DNA from: Crocodylus rhombifer | Taxonomy: Eukaryota; Chordata; Crocodylia; Crocodylidae | Length of the DNA: 64,000 bases | Reading direction: 5' to 3' | Assembly (NCBI GenBank): GCA_038503035.1 | Contig: JAVSML010024367.1 | Location: forward strand, 247,550 to 311,549 | In this document: piece after piece, positions 40,501 through 52,500 of the stretch | Layout of the letters: every line of letters begins with the position of its first letter | How positions within the stretch are numbered: the first letter of the stretch is position 1 | Made by a program: the position numbers and the translations under genes | Notes under the pieces: generated by a model | What the model was told of the DNA's origin: nothing | The model's input: the letters and a program-made list of their open reading frames with translations, nothing else | Database searches by the model: none

Positions 40501-43500
40501 CTGGAGTGTGGCAATTACGGTGCCCCAGAAAACTCCAGCATCAATGTTTGACAAGCTTTAGTTAAAGTGCCCCCACTGCCATTTTTCAGCATGGGGACAC
40601 TGATATGCATGTCGCTCCAGGTGCTTTAATTACAATGGCTCTCAGAGCTGCTCTAATTAATGCACCCACCACCACTCCCAGGCTAGGGACAGACATGCAA
40701 AAAGCCAGAGCCAGAATTGATTCAATCTTTGCAGACTAGTCTAACCTGCCTAAGTTTAACCAATTTGCAACAGCACAGACATTTCTTGTGGACTGAGGAA
40801 ATGTGGGCACATGCCTGCAGTTGCTCAGGCCAGGAGTTGGGGAGCGGGAAGCAGAGTGCATCCTTGACTGGAGGGAAGCTGTGTTGGGGGGTGTGACCAG
40901 CCTGGGCAGTAGTCTGGGCTGGATTGGCAGAGAGGGCTTTAATTTACCCCTCCCTGTTCCACCAGCAGGGACCTGAGCTGGGTCTGCTGAGCTCTCCCAC
41001 CTTGCTGCTGCAGTGGCCCCTGAGGCAGAGAGGGCAGGGAGGGGGGTTATTCCCCACTCTATGCCCAACAGCTCTTGAGGGACCACAGCTGGGTCTGCCC
41101 ACCCCAAATGCCACCCACTACCTGCTCAGGGCAAGTAGTGGAATACGCTCCCTCTGCTGCATGCGGGAGAGAGGGGGAATAACCCTTACCCCTACACCCT
41201 GCCTAAGGGGCCCTGCTGGCTGGCATCTGGCTGTACCCCTGCCCATCCTCTGCAGTGGTAAGGGGCAGGGCCCTTGATGGGGAGCAGCAGCCCCTGTCAT
41301 AGTGTCAGGGAGTGCGATCCCCTTCCTGGTGGTCTGCCCCAGTTGGCACTGCCACCACTTGGTCTGTGCCCAGGGTAACCAGCAGAATAAGCCCCCTGCA
41401 CTGGACACTGGAGGGAAGGGAGCAGGAGGGGGCTTATTCCTTGCTTGCCTTGAGCAAGTGGCAGCGGTGACTGGGGTGGGCAGACCCTGCTGCAGTGCCC
41501 TGGGGACAGAGGGGAGAATAACCCCATTCCCTGCCCCCTGCCAGCTGGCCACTAGAGCAGCAAGGGGAGAAACAACCATGACCAGGGCAGTAGCCCCTGT
41601 CATGATTTCCCTGAGCATAAGCCCTTTCCCAGCAGGGGGGGGCTGCACTGCAGGGTGGGTAAAGCTGCTGCAGACTGTGGAGTCGGTGACACTGTGGGGG
41701 CCTCTGGCCCCTTCCAAGCCCCAGTGCTGTTGCATGCAGTCAGCAGCAGCTCTGCCCACCCTGCAACAGCCTCCCCCCCCCCCCACTGGGAAGGGGCTTG
41801 CGCTCCCCAACACTATGATAGGGTGCTGACCCATCACCACTATCGCAGCAGGGCAGGGGTGCAGCCAGATACTAACCAGCAGGGCCCCTTAGGCAGGGGA
41901 GCAGGGAGGGGGATTATTCTACTGCTTGCCTGAAGCAGGGAGCAAACAGGGGTGGCAGTTGGGGCAAGCAGACCCCATTGCGGTCCACTGGGGGCAGTGG
42001 GTGTAGAGGAAGAAATAACCTCCCTCCCTTCCCCTTGTGCCCCAGAGAGCAGCCAGCACTGAGTAGCGCAGAACCAAGCTGGTGGGACAGGGGAGGGAGG
42101 GAGGGGGTGAATAAACTCCTTCCTTGCTCCCTTCTGGGACCAGCATCTAGCCAGACCCCCACCCCTGACTGTCCCTGCTCGGCTGGGGAGCAGAGGGGTG
42201 GGGCCAGCCCTGCTCCACTGGAGCAGAGAGCCCAGCCCAGAGAGCATGCCAAGATGCTGGGGGCTGCTGGTTTAAGTTAAACTAGGAAGGGATCTAGGAC
42301 AGACATACATAAACCTGTCTGAGCTCAATCAGTTAAGTCTGGTACTACATTCAATCAGGTTCATCTCAAATGAGTTTCAGCTCATGAAACACATGTATAA
42401 ACACCCTAAAGGATTAAGTAATACTTTCATTATAACAACATCCTTCTTTCTTTTTCTTTTTCTTTTATGTTTAGAGGAGAGTTGTTTTTTTAAATGTAAA
42501 GCCCCTTATTTGACAGTTTTTTAGATACTATTAAAAATGGTATGGTCCTTCTTAGGAAAGAGAATGGCTAAGTTGGACTGGAACTCCCAGCTTTACAGTC
42601 CAATTTTGTTTTCTTAAAACACATAATAAGAAGAAGCATATACAAGAAAGCAGTAGAAAGAAGAGCAAAAATATAGCTTCTCTCTCTCTGGTGCTGACTC
42701 TTTTAAACTCAATCCCAAGAAAACAGGCACAGTATATCATCTTATCAGCAACCCCAGACTTGGCAAACTCATAACAGCCACTAGATGGTTTTTAGTTGCC
42801 CTCTTGGTTAGGGCTTCACACCAGGGTTGCAAATTATGCCACTTTATAGCCAAGTAGGCCAACTGTGTTAAACAGAAAGCAAAGAGAGAAGAAATACTAT
42901 AAACAGGTAAAGGATAAAAAAAAAAAAAAGGAATGAAAACAGGAATGCTAGTCTTACATTTCAGGTATTGATGTTTAGCTGAAGGAAGTGAAGGTGGCAG
43001 TATCATCTAGGTCTGTCATCTCTGACTCAATTAGGTAAGGACATTTATCAGGATCAGGCCAGTGAAATGGTGCCTAGTGGAACCAGGATCCCTGGATATG
43101 GTAGGGATAGTAGTCATGATGCAAAAGCACAACAATGCTTCTGGGCACCCAGGCAGTGGTTACTTTTGATTCCTGCCACAGTTCCAGCATGATCATGTGG
43201 ATGCTCCTGGCAGCAGTTTTTTCACCCCACCCCCAAGTCAGCACCCGGGGCTGTTGTTTTGGTCATGTCCCTCTAGTTATGCCACTGGTAAAGCACACAA
43301 TCCATCCCAACCAGCACCCTACATGTTTTCACAATCCATATCACCTTCAAGCACCAATGGAAAATAATGGATCCCAGAAAGGGAAGGTTGGTGATATCAT
43401 GAATTGCCAAACAATTTTGGTTCATTGATTTCTAATCCTGCATAGCTGTTAAAAAGAGACATGACCTTAGTCTTTGGGTAGTCTCAGAGTCTTTGGGATG

Positions 43501-46500
43501 TCTCAGGCCAGGCAGCACAAGAGAATTCGCTCCTACCCCAGCTCAGGGGCAGAACTCTTCTAGGAGTACAGGGAAGCCTAGGACTTCCAATGATAGTATT
43601 ACTTGCCGATACACAAACGCCAGGAGCCTGGGGAACAAATGGGAAGAACCAGCCCTCCTACCAAAAAAGAATGAATATGTTCTCAGAAATAACAGAGACC
43701 TGGTGGGACTCCACCTATGACTGGACCACAGGTATAGATGGCTATAACTTGTACAGGAGGGACAGTGTTGCAAGAAAGGGCAGGGGGATAGCTCTCTATG
43801 TGAAGAAGCAGTATACCTTCCCTACAAGCAAATATTAGCACTCAAGGAGGGCAACTTGAGACTCTCTGGGTTAGATTACAGGGGGAACATGGTGAAGTGG
43901 ATATAATGGTAGGAGTCTATTACAGACCTCCTAACCAAGGAGAAGAGCTTGACCACAAATTCGTTAGGGAATTGGCAGAGGTTGCACACTCTTGATGCAT
44001 GGTTTGCACGAGCAACTTCAACTACCCTGACATCTCATGGGAAGAGCACTCAGACAAACCTGTTTGGTTGCAGAGTTTTCTCACTTGCATTGACAAGCTT
44101 TACTTGTCTCAAGAAGTCTATGGACTGACACGAAACAAGGATCTGGTATTGGCCAAAGTGGATGATCTAGTGAGTGGCCTGCAATGGGGAAGCTTGGTGA
44201 CAGTGATTACAAGTTGATCACTTCTCTATCCATCACAAAGCTGGCAGTCAGTCAGCAATGCAGAAATCCTCAACTTTAGGAAAGCCAACTTTCACAAACT
44301 TAGGAGGCTGGTTGCTGAGGCCCTGAGTGGCCATGACCTGACAGGGAAGGGAGTCCACAACAAGTGGTTGCTCCTTAAGGACATGATCCTTGAAGCAGAA
44401 GGGCAGTCCATTACAGCCCATAGGAGAGGTAGCAAAAGGGGTGGCCGACCTCCCTAGCTAAACAGGGAACTCATGGACCTCCTGTATGTGAAGAGAGAAG
44501 CCGGTAAGGGATGGAAGTCAGGTACCACCACCAAGAAGAAGTATTCAGCAGTGGCCAACTTCTGTAGGGAACAAACTAGGAAAGCCAAGGCTGAAACCAA
44601 AATCAAATGGGCTACAGGAATCAATGACAATAAAAAGTCCTTCTTCAGATATGTGAGAAGTCAAAAGAAAAACAAGGGCAACATTGGAGCCTTGCTAAAC
44701 CAAATGGTGGAGTTGACAACCGACACCCAGGAAAAAGCTAAATCTCCTTAACAATTACTTTGCATCGGTCTTCCACTAGCCCAAGGGGCTCACCCTGCCT
44801 GACAAGATGCAGGATTACCAGGATGTGGGCAAATGTATGCCTACCATTGGCAAAGATCTCATGAGGAAACACCTTGAGAGGCTGGACATCCACCAATCAG
44901 CTGGTCTGGATGGATTGCATGCAGAAGTGCTAAAGGAACTGGCTGACATCTTAATATGGCCAATGGCACGGAAATTTGAGAATTCATGGCACTTGGGAGA
45001 GGTTCCTGAAGATTGGAAGAGGGCCAATGTGGTGCTGATCTTCGAGAAAGGGAGGAAGGATGATCCAGGGAACTACAGGCCAATCAGTTTGACCTCAATC
45101 CCTAGTAAGATCTTGGGAAAAATTATCAAAGAAAACATTAACAACAGGCTCATGGAAAGCAACATTCTGAGAGATAGCCAACATGGATTTGCTGCAGGTA
45201 GGTCTTGGCTGACCAACCTCATTTCCTTCTATTAACAGATAATACTTCACTTGGACAAAGGAGAAGAAGTTGACATCATACATTTAGACTTCAAAAAAAC
45301 TTTTGACTTGTTGTCCCATGATGTCCTCATGGTAAAACTGGGGAACTGAGGCCTCAACAACCTTACAGGTCAATGGCTGGGGAACTGGCTCCATGGTCAG
45401 ATCCAGAGAGTGACAGTCGATGGAACCATATCAATATGGCACATGGTGACAAGTAGCATCCCTCAGGCCTCTGTACTTGGACCAGTACTTTTTAATGTAT
45501 TTATAAACAATCTAGATTCTGGTGTCAGAGGCGGACTGGTTAAATTCACTGACAATACCGAATTATGGGGAAAAGTGGTCACACTACAGGATAGGATAGT
45601 GATTCAGGCCAACCTGGACAGGCTCACAAGGTGGATGGATCAAAACCTAATGGCCTTCAACACAGAAAAATGCATGGTGCTCCACCTCAGGCGGGTGGCG
45701 GGGGGAACCCCGCACTATACTTATAGGCTTGGCAGTGCTACACTCACTAGCACCATGACTGAAAAAGACATAGGGGTCATGACTGATTACAAGATAAAAA
45801 GCCACCAATGCGATGCTGGAGCTGGCAAAACCCTGGCTTCCATTTACCTATGCATCTCTAGCAAGACCCAGGAAGTCATCCTCCCACTTTAGAAAGGATG
45901 TGGAGAAGCTTGATAAGCTTGATAGTCTAGAGAGAGCCACACACATGATTAAAGGACAAGAAAGTAGGTGTTACAAAGAGAGACTGAGAGCCATGGGACT
46001 CTACAGCCCGAAGAAGTGAAGACTCATGGCGGACTTGGTGGCAGCCTATAAATATATAAGGGAGGAGCATCAAGAACTGGGAAATTGTCTGTTCACCAGG
46101 GCACCCCAAAGAAAGAAAAGATCTAATGATCACAGACTCCTGGAAGACCATTTTAGGCTGGACATAAGGAAAAACTTTTTTACTGTCCAAGTCCCCAGAG
46201 TCTGGAATAGGCTCCCCATAGAAGTGGTGCAAGAACCTACTCTGGACACCTTTAAGAAACACTTGGGTGCCTATCTCGCTGAGATCATATGATCCCATCT
46301 GCCTTCCTTCCCCTTGGGCAGGGGGCTGGACTTGATGATCTTGCAAGATCCCTTCCAGCCCTAATGTCTACGAAATCTATGATTTTCACTTTGGACTAAT
46401 ACAGTTGCTTTGTCTCTAACTTTTGCTAACTAGTCCCTCAAAAACAATTTCTTAAAAGTAAAGTAGATGGTATGACATATTCTTAATGATATTTCTCAAT

Positions 46501-49500
46501 GCACTAGTTTAAACAAAGAAAAGGACACATAATGAGTAGGCCTCTGTGAAGTGGCTAATATTCACTTTGGATTTGGATTCAGCAAATTCAGGGGACAGTG
46601 ATTTGAATCACTGTCCTGAATTGATTTGGCTGCATCTCCAAATCGGCCCTATCCCCAGCCTGCCCAGTGGATGCCCCTCCTGCTCTTCCAGCCCCCAGCT
46701 CTTCGAAAAAAAAAAACGCCCCCACTCACTGGCTGCTGCTAGGTGGGGGGGCAATCCCCACTGCCCCTGTTGCCCCATGCCACATGAGGGGCTCTGCCCT
46801 GAGCCCCCTGACCCCCGCCCACTCTCCCCCNNNNNNNNNNGATGGCATCCCAAGTTAAGGATAACAAAAAAAATGTTTTTCAGATATATAGGGAGTAAAA
46901 GGAAGGCCCAGGGTGGAATAGGAGCGCTACTGAATGGGCAAAAGCAATTGGTGACAGATAGGGAGGACAAGGCTGAACTCCTCAGTGAGTTCTTTGCCTC
47001 AGTCTTCCTAAATGAGGGGCAAGACAAGTCTCACAATGGGATTGTAGAGAGGCAATAGCTGGGTGCCAGACTACCAAGCATTGACCCTGAGATGTTGCAG
47101 AGTCACTTGGAAGGACTGGATGTGTTTAAGTCGGAAGGCCCGGATAAGCTCCATCCGAGGGTACTGAAGGCACTGGCTGATATCATTGCACAACCACTGG
47201 CAAGAATATTTGAGCACTCGTGGCACATGGGACAGGTCCCGGAGGACTGGAAAAGGGCCAATGTGGTCCCTATTTTCAAGAAGGGGAGGAAGGAGGATCC
47301 AGGCAACAATAGGCCAGTCAGTCTCACCTCCATCCTTGGCAAAGTCTTTGAAAAGATTATTAAGGCTCATATATGTGAGAGCACAGCAGGAAAAATTATG
47401 CTGAGGGGAAATCAGCCTGGGTTCATAGCAGGTAGATCATGCCTGACTAATCTAGTCTCTTTTTATGACCAGGTTACAAAACACCTTGACACAGGAGTAG
47501 GGGTTGATATCGTTTACTTAGACTTCAGGAAGGCCTTCAATATGGTATCCCACCCCATACTGGTGAACAAGTTAAGAGGCTGTGACTTGGATGATTACAC
47601 AGTCCAGTGGGTGGCAAATCGGCTAAAGGGTCATACCCAGAAAGCGGTAGTGGATGGGTCGATATCGACCTGGAAAGGAGTGGGTAGTGGAGTCCCACAG
47701 GGCTCAGTCCTTGGGCCAATGCTCTTCAATGTCTTCATCATTGATTTGGATGAGGGAGTGAAGTGTACTCTGTCCAAGTCTGCAGATGATACAAGACTGT
47801 GGGGAGAAATGGACATGCCAGAGGGCAGGGAACAACTACAGGCAGACCTGGATAGGTTGGACAAATGGGCAGAAAACAATAGAATGCGATTTAACAAGGA
47901 GAAATGCAAAGTGCTGCACCTAGGGAGGAAAAATGTCCAGCACACCTACTGCCTAGGAAATGACCTTCTCAGTAGCACAGAAGCAGAAAGGGATCCAAGA
48001 TGAACATGAGTCATCAGTGTGATGAAGTCATCAGAAAAGCTAACTGCACTTTATCATGCATCATCAGATTCATAACAAACAGAACCAAGGAGGTGATACT
48101 TCCCCTTTATTGGGCATGGGTCAGACCGCAGTTGGAATACTGCGTGCAATTTTGGGATCCACACTTTAAGAGGGATGTGGATAACTTGGAGAGGGTCCAG
48201 AGAAGGGCCACTCGTATGGTTAAGGGCTTGCGGGCCAAGCCCTATGAGGAGAGACTAGGGCAACTGGACCTCTTCAGCCTCCGCAACAGAAGGTTGAGAG
48301 GCGACCTTGTGGCTGCCTATAAATTCATCATGGGGCACAGAAGGGAATTGATGAGGCTCTACTCACCAAGGTGCCCTTGGCAGTCACAAGAAATAATGTC
48401 CATAAGCTAGCAGAGAGCAGATTTAGACTGGACATTAGGAGGAACTTCACAGTTAGAGTGGCCAAGGTCTGGAATGGGCTCCCAAGGGAGGTGGTGCTCT
48501 CCCCTACCCTGGGGGTCTTCAAGAGGAGGTTGGATGGGCATCTGGCTGGGGTCATCTGAACCCAGCACTCTTTCCTGTCTATGCAGGGGGTTGGACTTGA
48601 TGATCTATTGAGGTCCTTTCCTAACATCTATGAATCTATGAAACTCCCCTCCCTGGCCCCAGACTCCAGCTGGGGTTTGCCTGGGAGGGGCAGTCCCTGC
48701 CTCCCCCTCCACCATTTTTAATTTCAGCCATTTAGAAACATAACTTCTGTTCTGTTACAAGTTTAAACCAGTTTCTGATGACTTAAACTGGTTTATATAT
48801 AATTTCTGTCTGTAGCGCTGTTGTATAACAGATTTGAACTAATTTCTGATCACTTACACCAGTCTATGTGTAATTTCCTTCCCTAGCCTTTATGGCCATC
48901 TCCCACAGAGGATCCCAAGAAGTTTTGCACCTCCCACACAAACTCCCCCTCACCGGGTAAGTCGGTGGGTTAGCATTGGAACAAGCTGTCTGCTCCAGCT
49001 GTTAAAGTGAATTTAGTCAGGCTTTTGGCCTCTCTGACTAAAAAAAACAGAGAGAGACCAGAAGTGCTAATACTGCTTATTTCAGTTACATGTTCTGAGA
49101 TAAAAAAAAAATTCCTGCATTATTACTCTGTGCACAGGTGTCCAATTAAGTAAGTTTGGTTTAGTTTTTTCAAGGTCGTATTTTTTTTCTCTTTATCTGC
49201 CTTAAGTATAAAAATGCTTAGAAACTTAGGGAGGGGGAGGATTCCTTTGAAACAGACAAGTGGGTGATTCCCCTTGCTGTGTGGAATTCTCCCTGTGATC
49301 ACAGTATAGCCCTCAATAAAGAAAAGCTGGCTCTGTCAGTTCTGATTCGACCACAACGCAAAGTTTGATTTCTTCCACAATTTGGTGCTGTGACTAGGAT
49401 AGAGATGCCCAGAATGATCAGTTGGGACACAGACATCTTTTCATTGAAGCCCTGGCGCCAAACCAAGGTAAGAAACCTTTTGAAATCTCTATTGAAGTTT

Positions 49501-52500
49501 TTCAGTGAGAGGCTGTCTCTGCGTCTTCCTGATTCACTGTTTGAGGTTCACCCTATCTGAACTTTTTCTGCCAGAACTGTCAGACCCACTGTGTAAGTAG
49601 TAACTGTGAGTAAAAAGAGTTAAGGTTAAAGACTCTCTGTTGCTGTTGTCAATGAAAGTATTTCCCCGTGTGAATTGAGTTAAGTTTTGTAAAGAACTGT
49701 GAGGTCTCTCTGAGGCCAGGAGTGGAAACCTTGTGCAGCTGCCCCGAGGACACCGGACTTGTTCTGTGTGCTCTTCAAAAGCAAGGGTACAAGGTGGAAA
49801 CTCTTAGGATGTGACTGTTTTCCACGATAAGCATTGACCAAGGATGAGACTAAAGAAATGCTCTTGAACCTCATGCCTCAACACAGAAATTCCCTTGTGT
49901 GAATTGAGAGTATGAATTGAGAAATATGGGCCACTGACCAGGTCTGAGACTAAGGTTGGGTTCAGCCGCCCCAAGGCTGTCTGGAAGGGCAGTTTTGAAT
50001 GCAGGGGGGCCCAATGGGACCCTCGTGACCCATTGGACAGGTTTACCCTTTTCTCACCCTCAGAATGAGCCGTGTCTAACAGTGAGTAACTGTGTTGTGT
50101 GCAGTTACTGCAGTGGAGTCTTGTCTTTAGACATTAGCCACAGCATCTCTGTGCCGCTAGCAATCTCACAACCTGACCGGACATCCTAAATAAGCCATTC
50201 CTGTATAAAAGACCTGTGTGAATTGAGTTTAAAGATATGGGGAGCAGAGAGTCTAAAGACACACCGGCGGCTCCACCAAAAGGGACTCCAGCATTGTACA
50301 TGTACACACACTATGGCCATAAAAGTTGTAAGTTTGTAGACAAATGGAATTGGTATACCAGAGATGATTTTAGCCAGCAGTTTCTCCTGGAGAGAACATT
50401 TGATTTAAGTAAAATTGTTCATCTCCGCAGAGACCTTGAGTTAAGAGGTAGTAATACACCACAGACTCAGTGGGACACATTTTTTGATTGGTATGAAGAA
50501 GCTTTCAAAAGACATCAAGAATCTCAAGTCTGGAGTCTTTAGGACTACCAAAAGAAACGAAAATCTCAGATAAAGAAATTAAAACAGAAAAGTGCACCAA
50601 AAGGGGGCCCCCCCATCAATAGTACCATCAGCACCAAAACAACTTTATCCACAAATAACTGAGAATGAATCTGCAGAAGATATAATAGATTTTCTTAATG
50701 TTCCACCCCTGTATCAGCCTCAGGCACAATCTGAACCTGAAGAAGTCCAAAGTAACCAAATAGGTTCTTCTGGCAGATAGCCCACCTCACCAGAAAACTA
50801 TCACTCAACAACCGTCACCTGCCCACAGGGCATGCCCATGTCCACCAGAGGGATGGCATCTGTCTCCTGAAATCTCAACCCCCTCCTCTTGTTTAAGGTC
50901 TGGTACCCAGTATGGTCCAGCCCCTTCTTAAAAATCTAAAAAGGCTCAGCTTATGCCTTTACGCCAACTTCCAGGGCAAGGTCCAAATGGGGAAACTACA
51001 ATCACAGTCCCTGTCCCCTGGACCCCAGAAGATCTCCTAAACCTTGTTAAACAATTTCTCAACATCAGAGAGGAACCCCAAAAATATAGAGATGAGTTAG
51101 ACATTGTAATCCAATGTTATGATCCAACATGGGCAGATTTGAACCAATTAATGAGAAGTGTTCTGCCCTCTGAGGTCCGCAACCACCTCATCGCACAGGC
51201 TACTTGGCCTACTCAAGACCCCGGAATAGGAGATCACTTAACAGATGCCTGAAGATGCCTCCTTGAGGCTGTGCTTAAAATTTGCCCCAGGAAAACTGAC
51301 TGGGCCAAAATACATAACTGTAAACAAAATAAAGGAGAATCCCCAGCAGACTATATGGACCGCTTGAAACTAGTATTTGAAAGACATTCTGGTATTGAAA
51401 ATGCAGCTGAAACTGCCCCAGAAGCACTTGCTTCCTCTTTTGTCCACGGACTTCTTTCTAAAGTCCAGGAACAGTTGTGCACAATTGCTGTAGGTTGGCA
51501 GACTAAGCCACTTGCAGAACTAGTCACCATTGCAAATCATTGTACAACCTGCCAGGAAAAGAAAAAGGAATCCACGGAAACTAAGCTAATGTCATTACAA
51601 TTACAGACTTTAGGAAGGGGCAGAAGCCGAGGTTTCTATCAAGGACAGTTCAGAGGCAGGGGATGTGATCATGGAATGGGACGAGGAGGATTTCAGTCCC
51701 AAAATAATGGCAGTTGTCATTATTGTGGCCAACCAGGACATTGGAAGGCTAAATGTCTTTACTGGCCTGGCCAGCCAGGGATGACGTTTAATCCGCCACC
51801 ACCTCCTCTCACTCAGTTCTCTGTCCCCAGTCAGGGAGCCTCCTGTTAGGCCAGGCTGAAAAATAGTAACATCATCACAGCCCCACTTCTCTCACTTAAT
51901 CAAGATGATCCCTTCGTTTCCTGCGTGATAAATGGCATCTCTACAAAATGTTTAGTAGACACTGGTTCAAGCTGCTCTACTCTGTGAGCTGAAAAATTTT
52001 CCACAACTCCCCTCTCCTCTGCTGTTGTAAATGCTGTAGGAAATTCAGAACATATAGATCCTCATCCTGTTTCCCAACCATTACATGTTTCTCTTGGTCC
52101 TGTTTCCGATCAACATCCTTTCTCCTTAGTCCTTCTTCTCCTGTTAATTTATTAGGCAGAGATTTGCTTTGTGAACTCGGCTGTACTATCTATTGCTCTC
52201 CTGATGGTGTTTATTTAGATGTCCCCTGTGATAATGAGATAGCAGGACTTGCTGCTTTAGCTATTTCATCTCCTGAGCCTAAGTTCCTCAATCTTTCTGT
52301 GTTGCAAGAAGAAATCATAAAAGCTGTCCCTCTGTTTCTCTGGTCCCAGCATGCTAATGAAGTAGGACAAATCCATACTGCCATACCTGTCCTATTTGCC
52401 AAGCCCATAATGTGGGAAAGCCTGTAAAAACAAAGAAGGCAGCACATCCCCCACCTTGGGGACCGTTTGTAAATTTATAATGAGATTTTATTCAAATGCA

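Noticed and set aside
41118..42280. Overlapping open frames up to 240 codons on both strands
   Set aside because: They fall within the GC-rich ladder of a non-autonomous element, with low-complexity translation and no homologous motif.
46546..47058. Open frame crossing the N gap
   Set aside because: It joins hAT and CR1 sequence through unknown bases; not a real gene.
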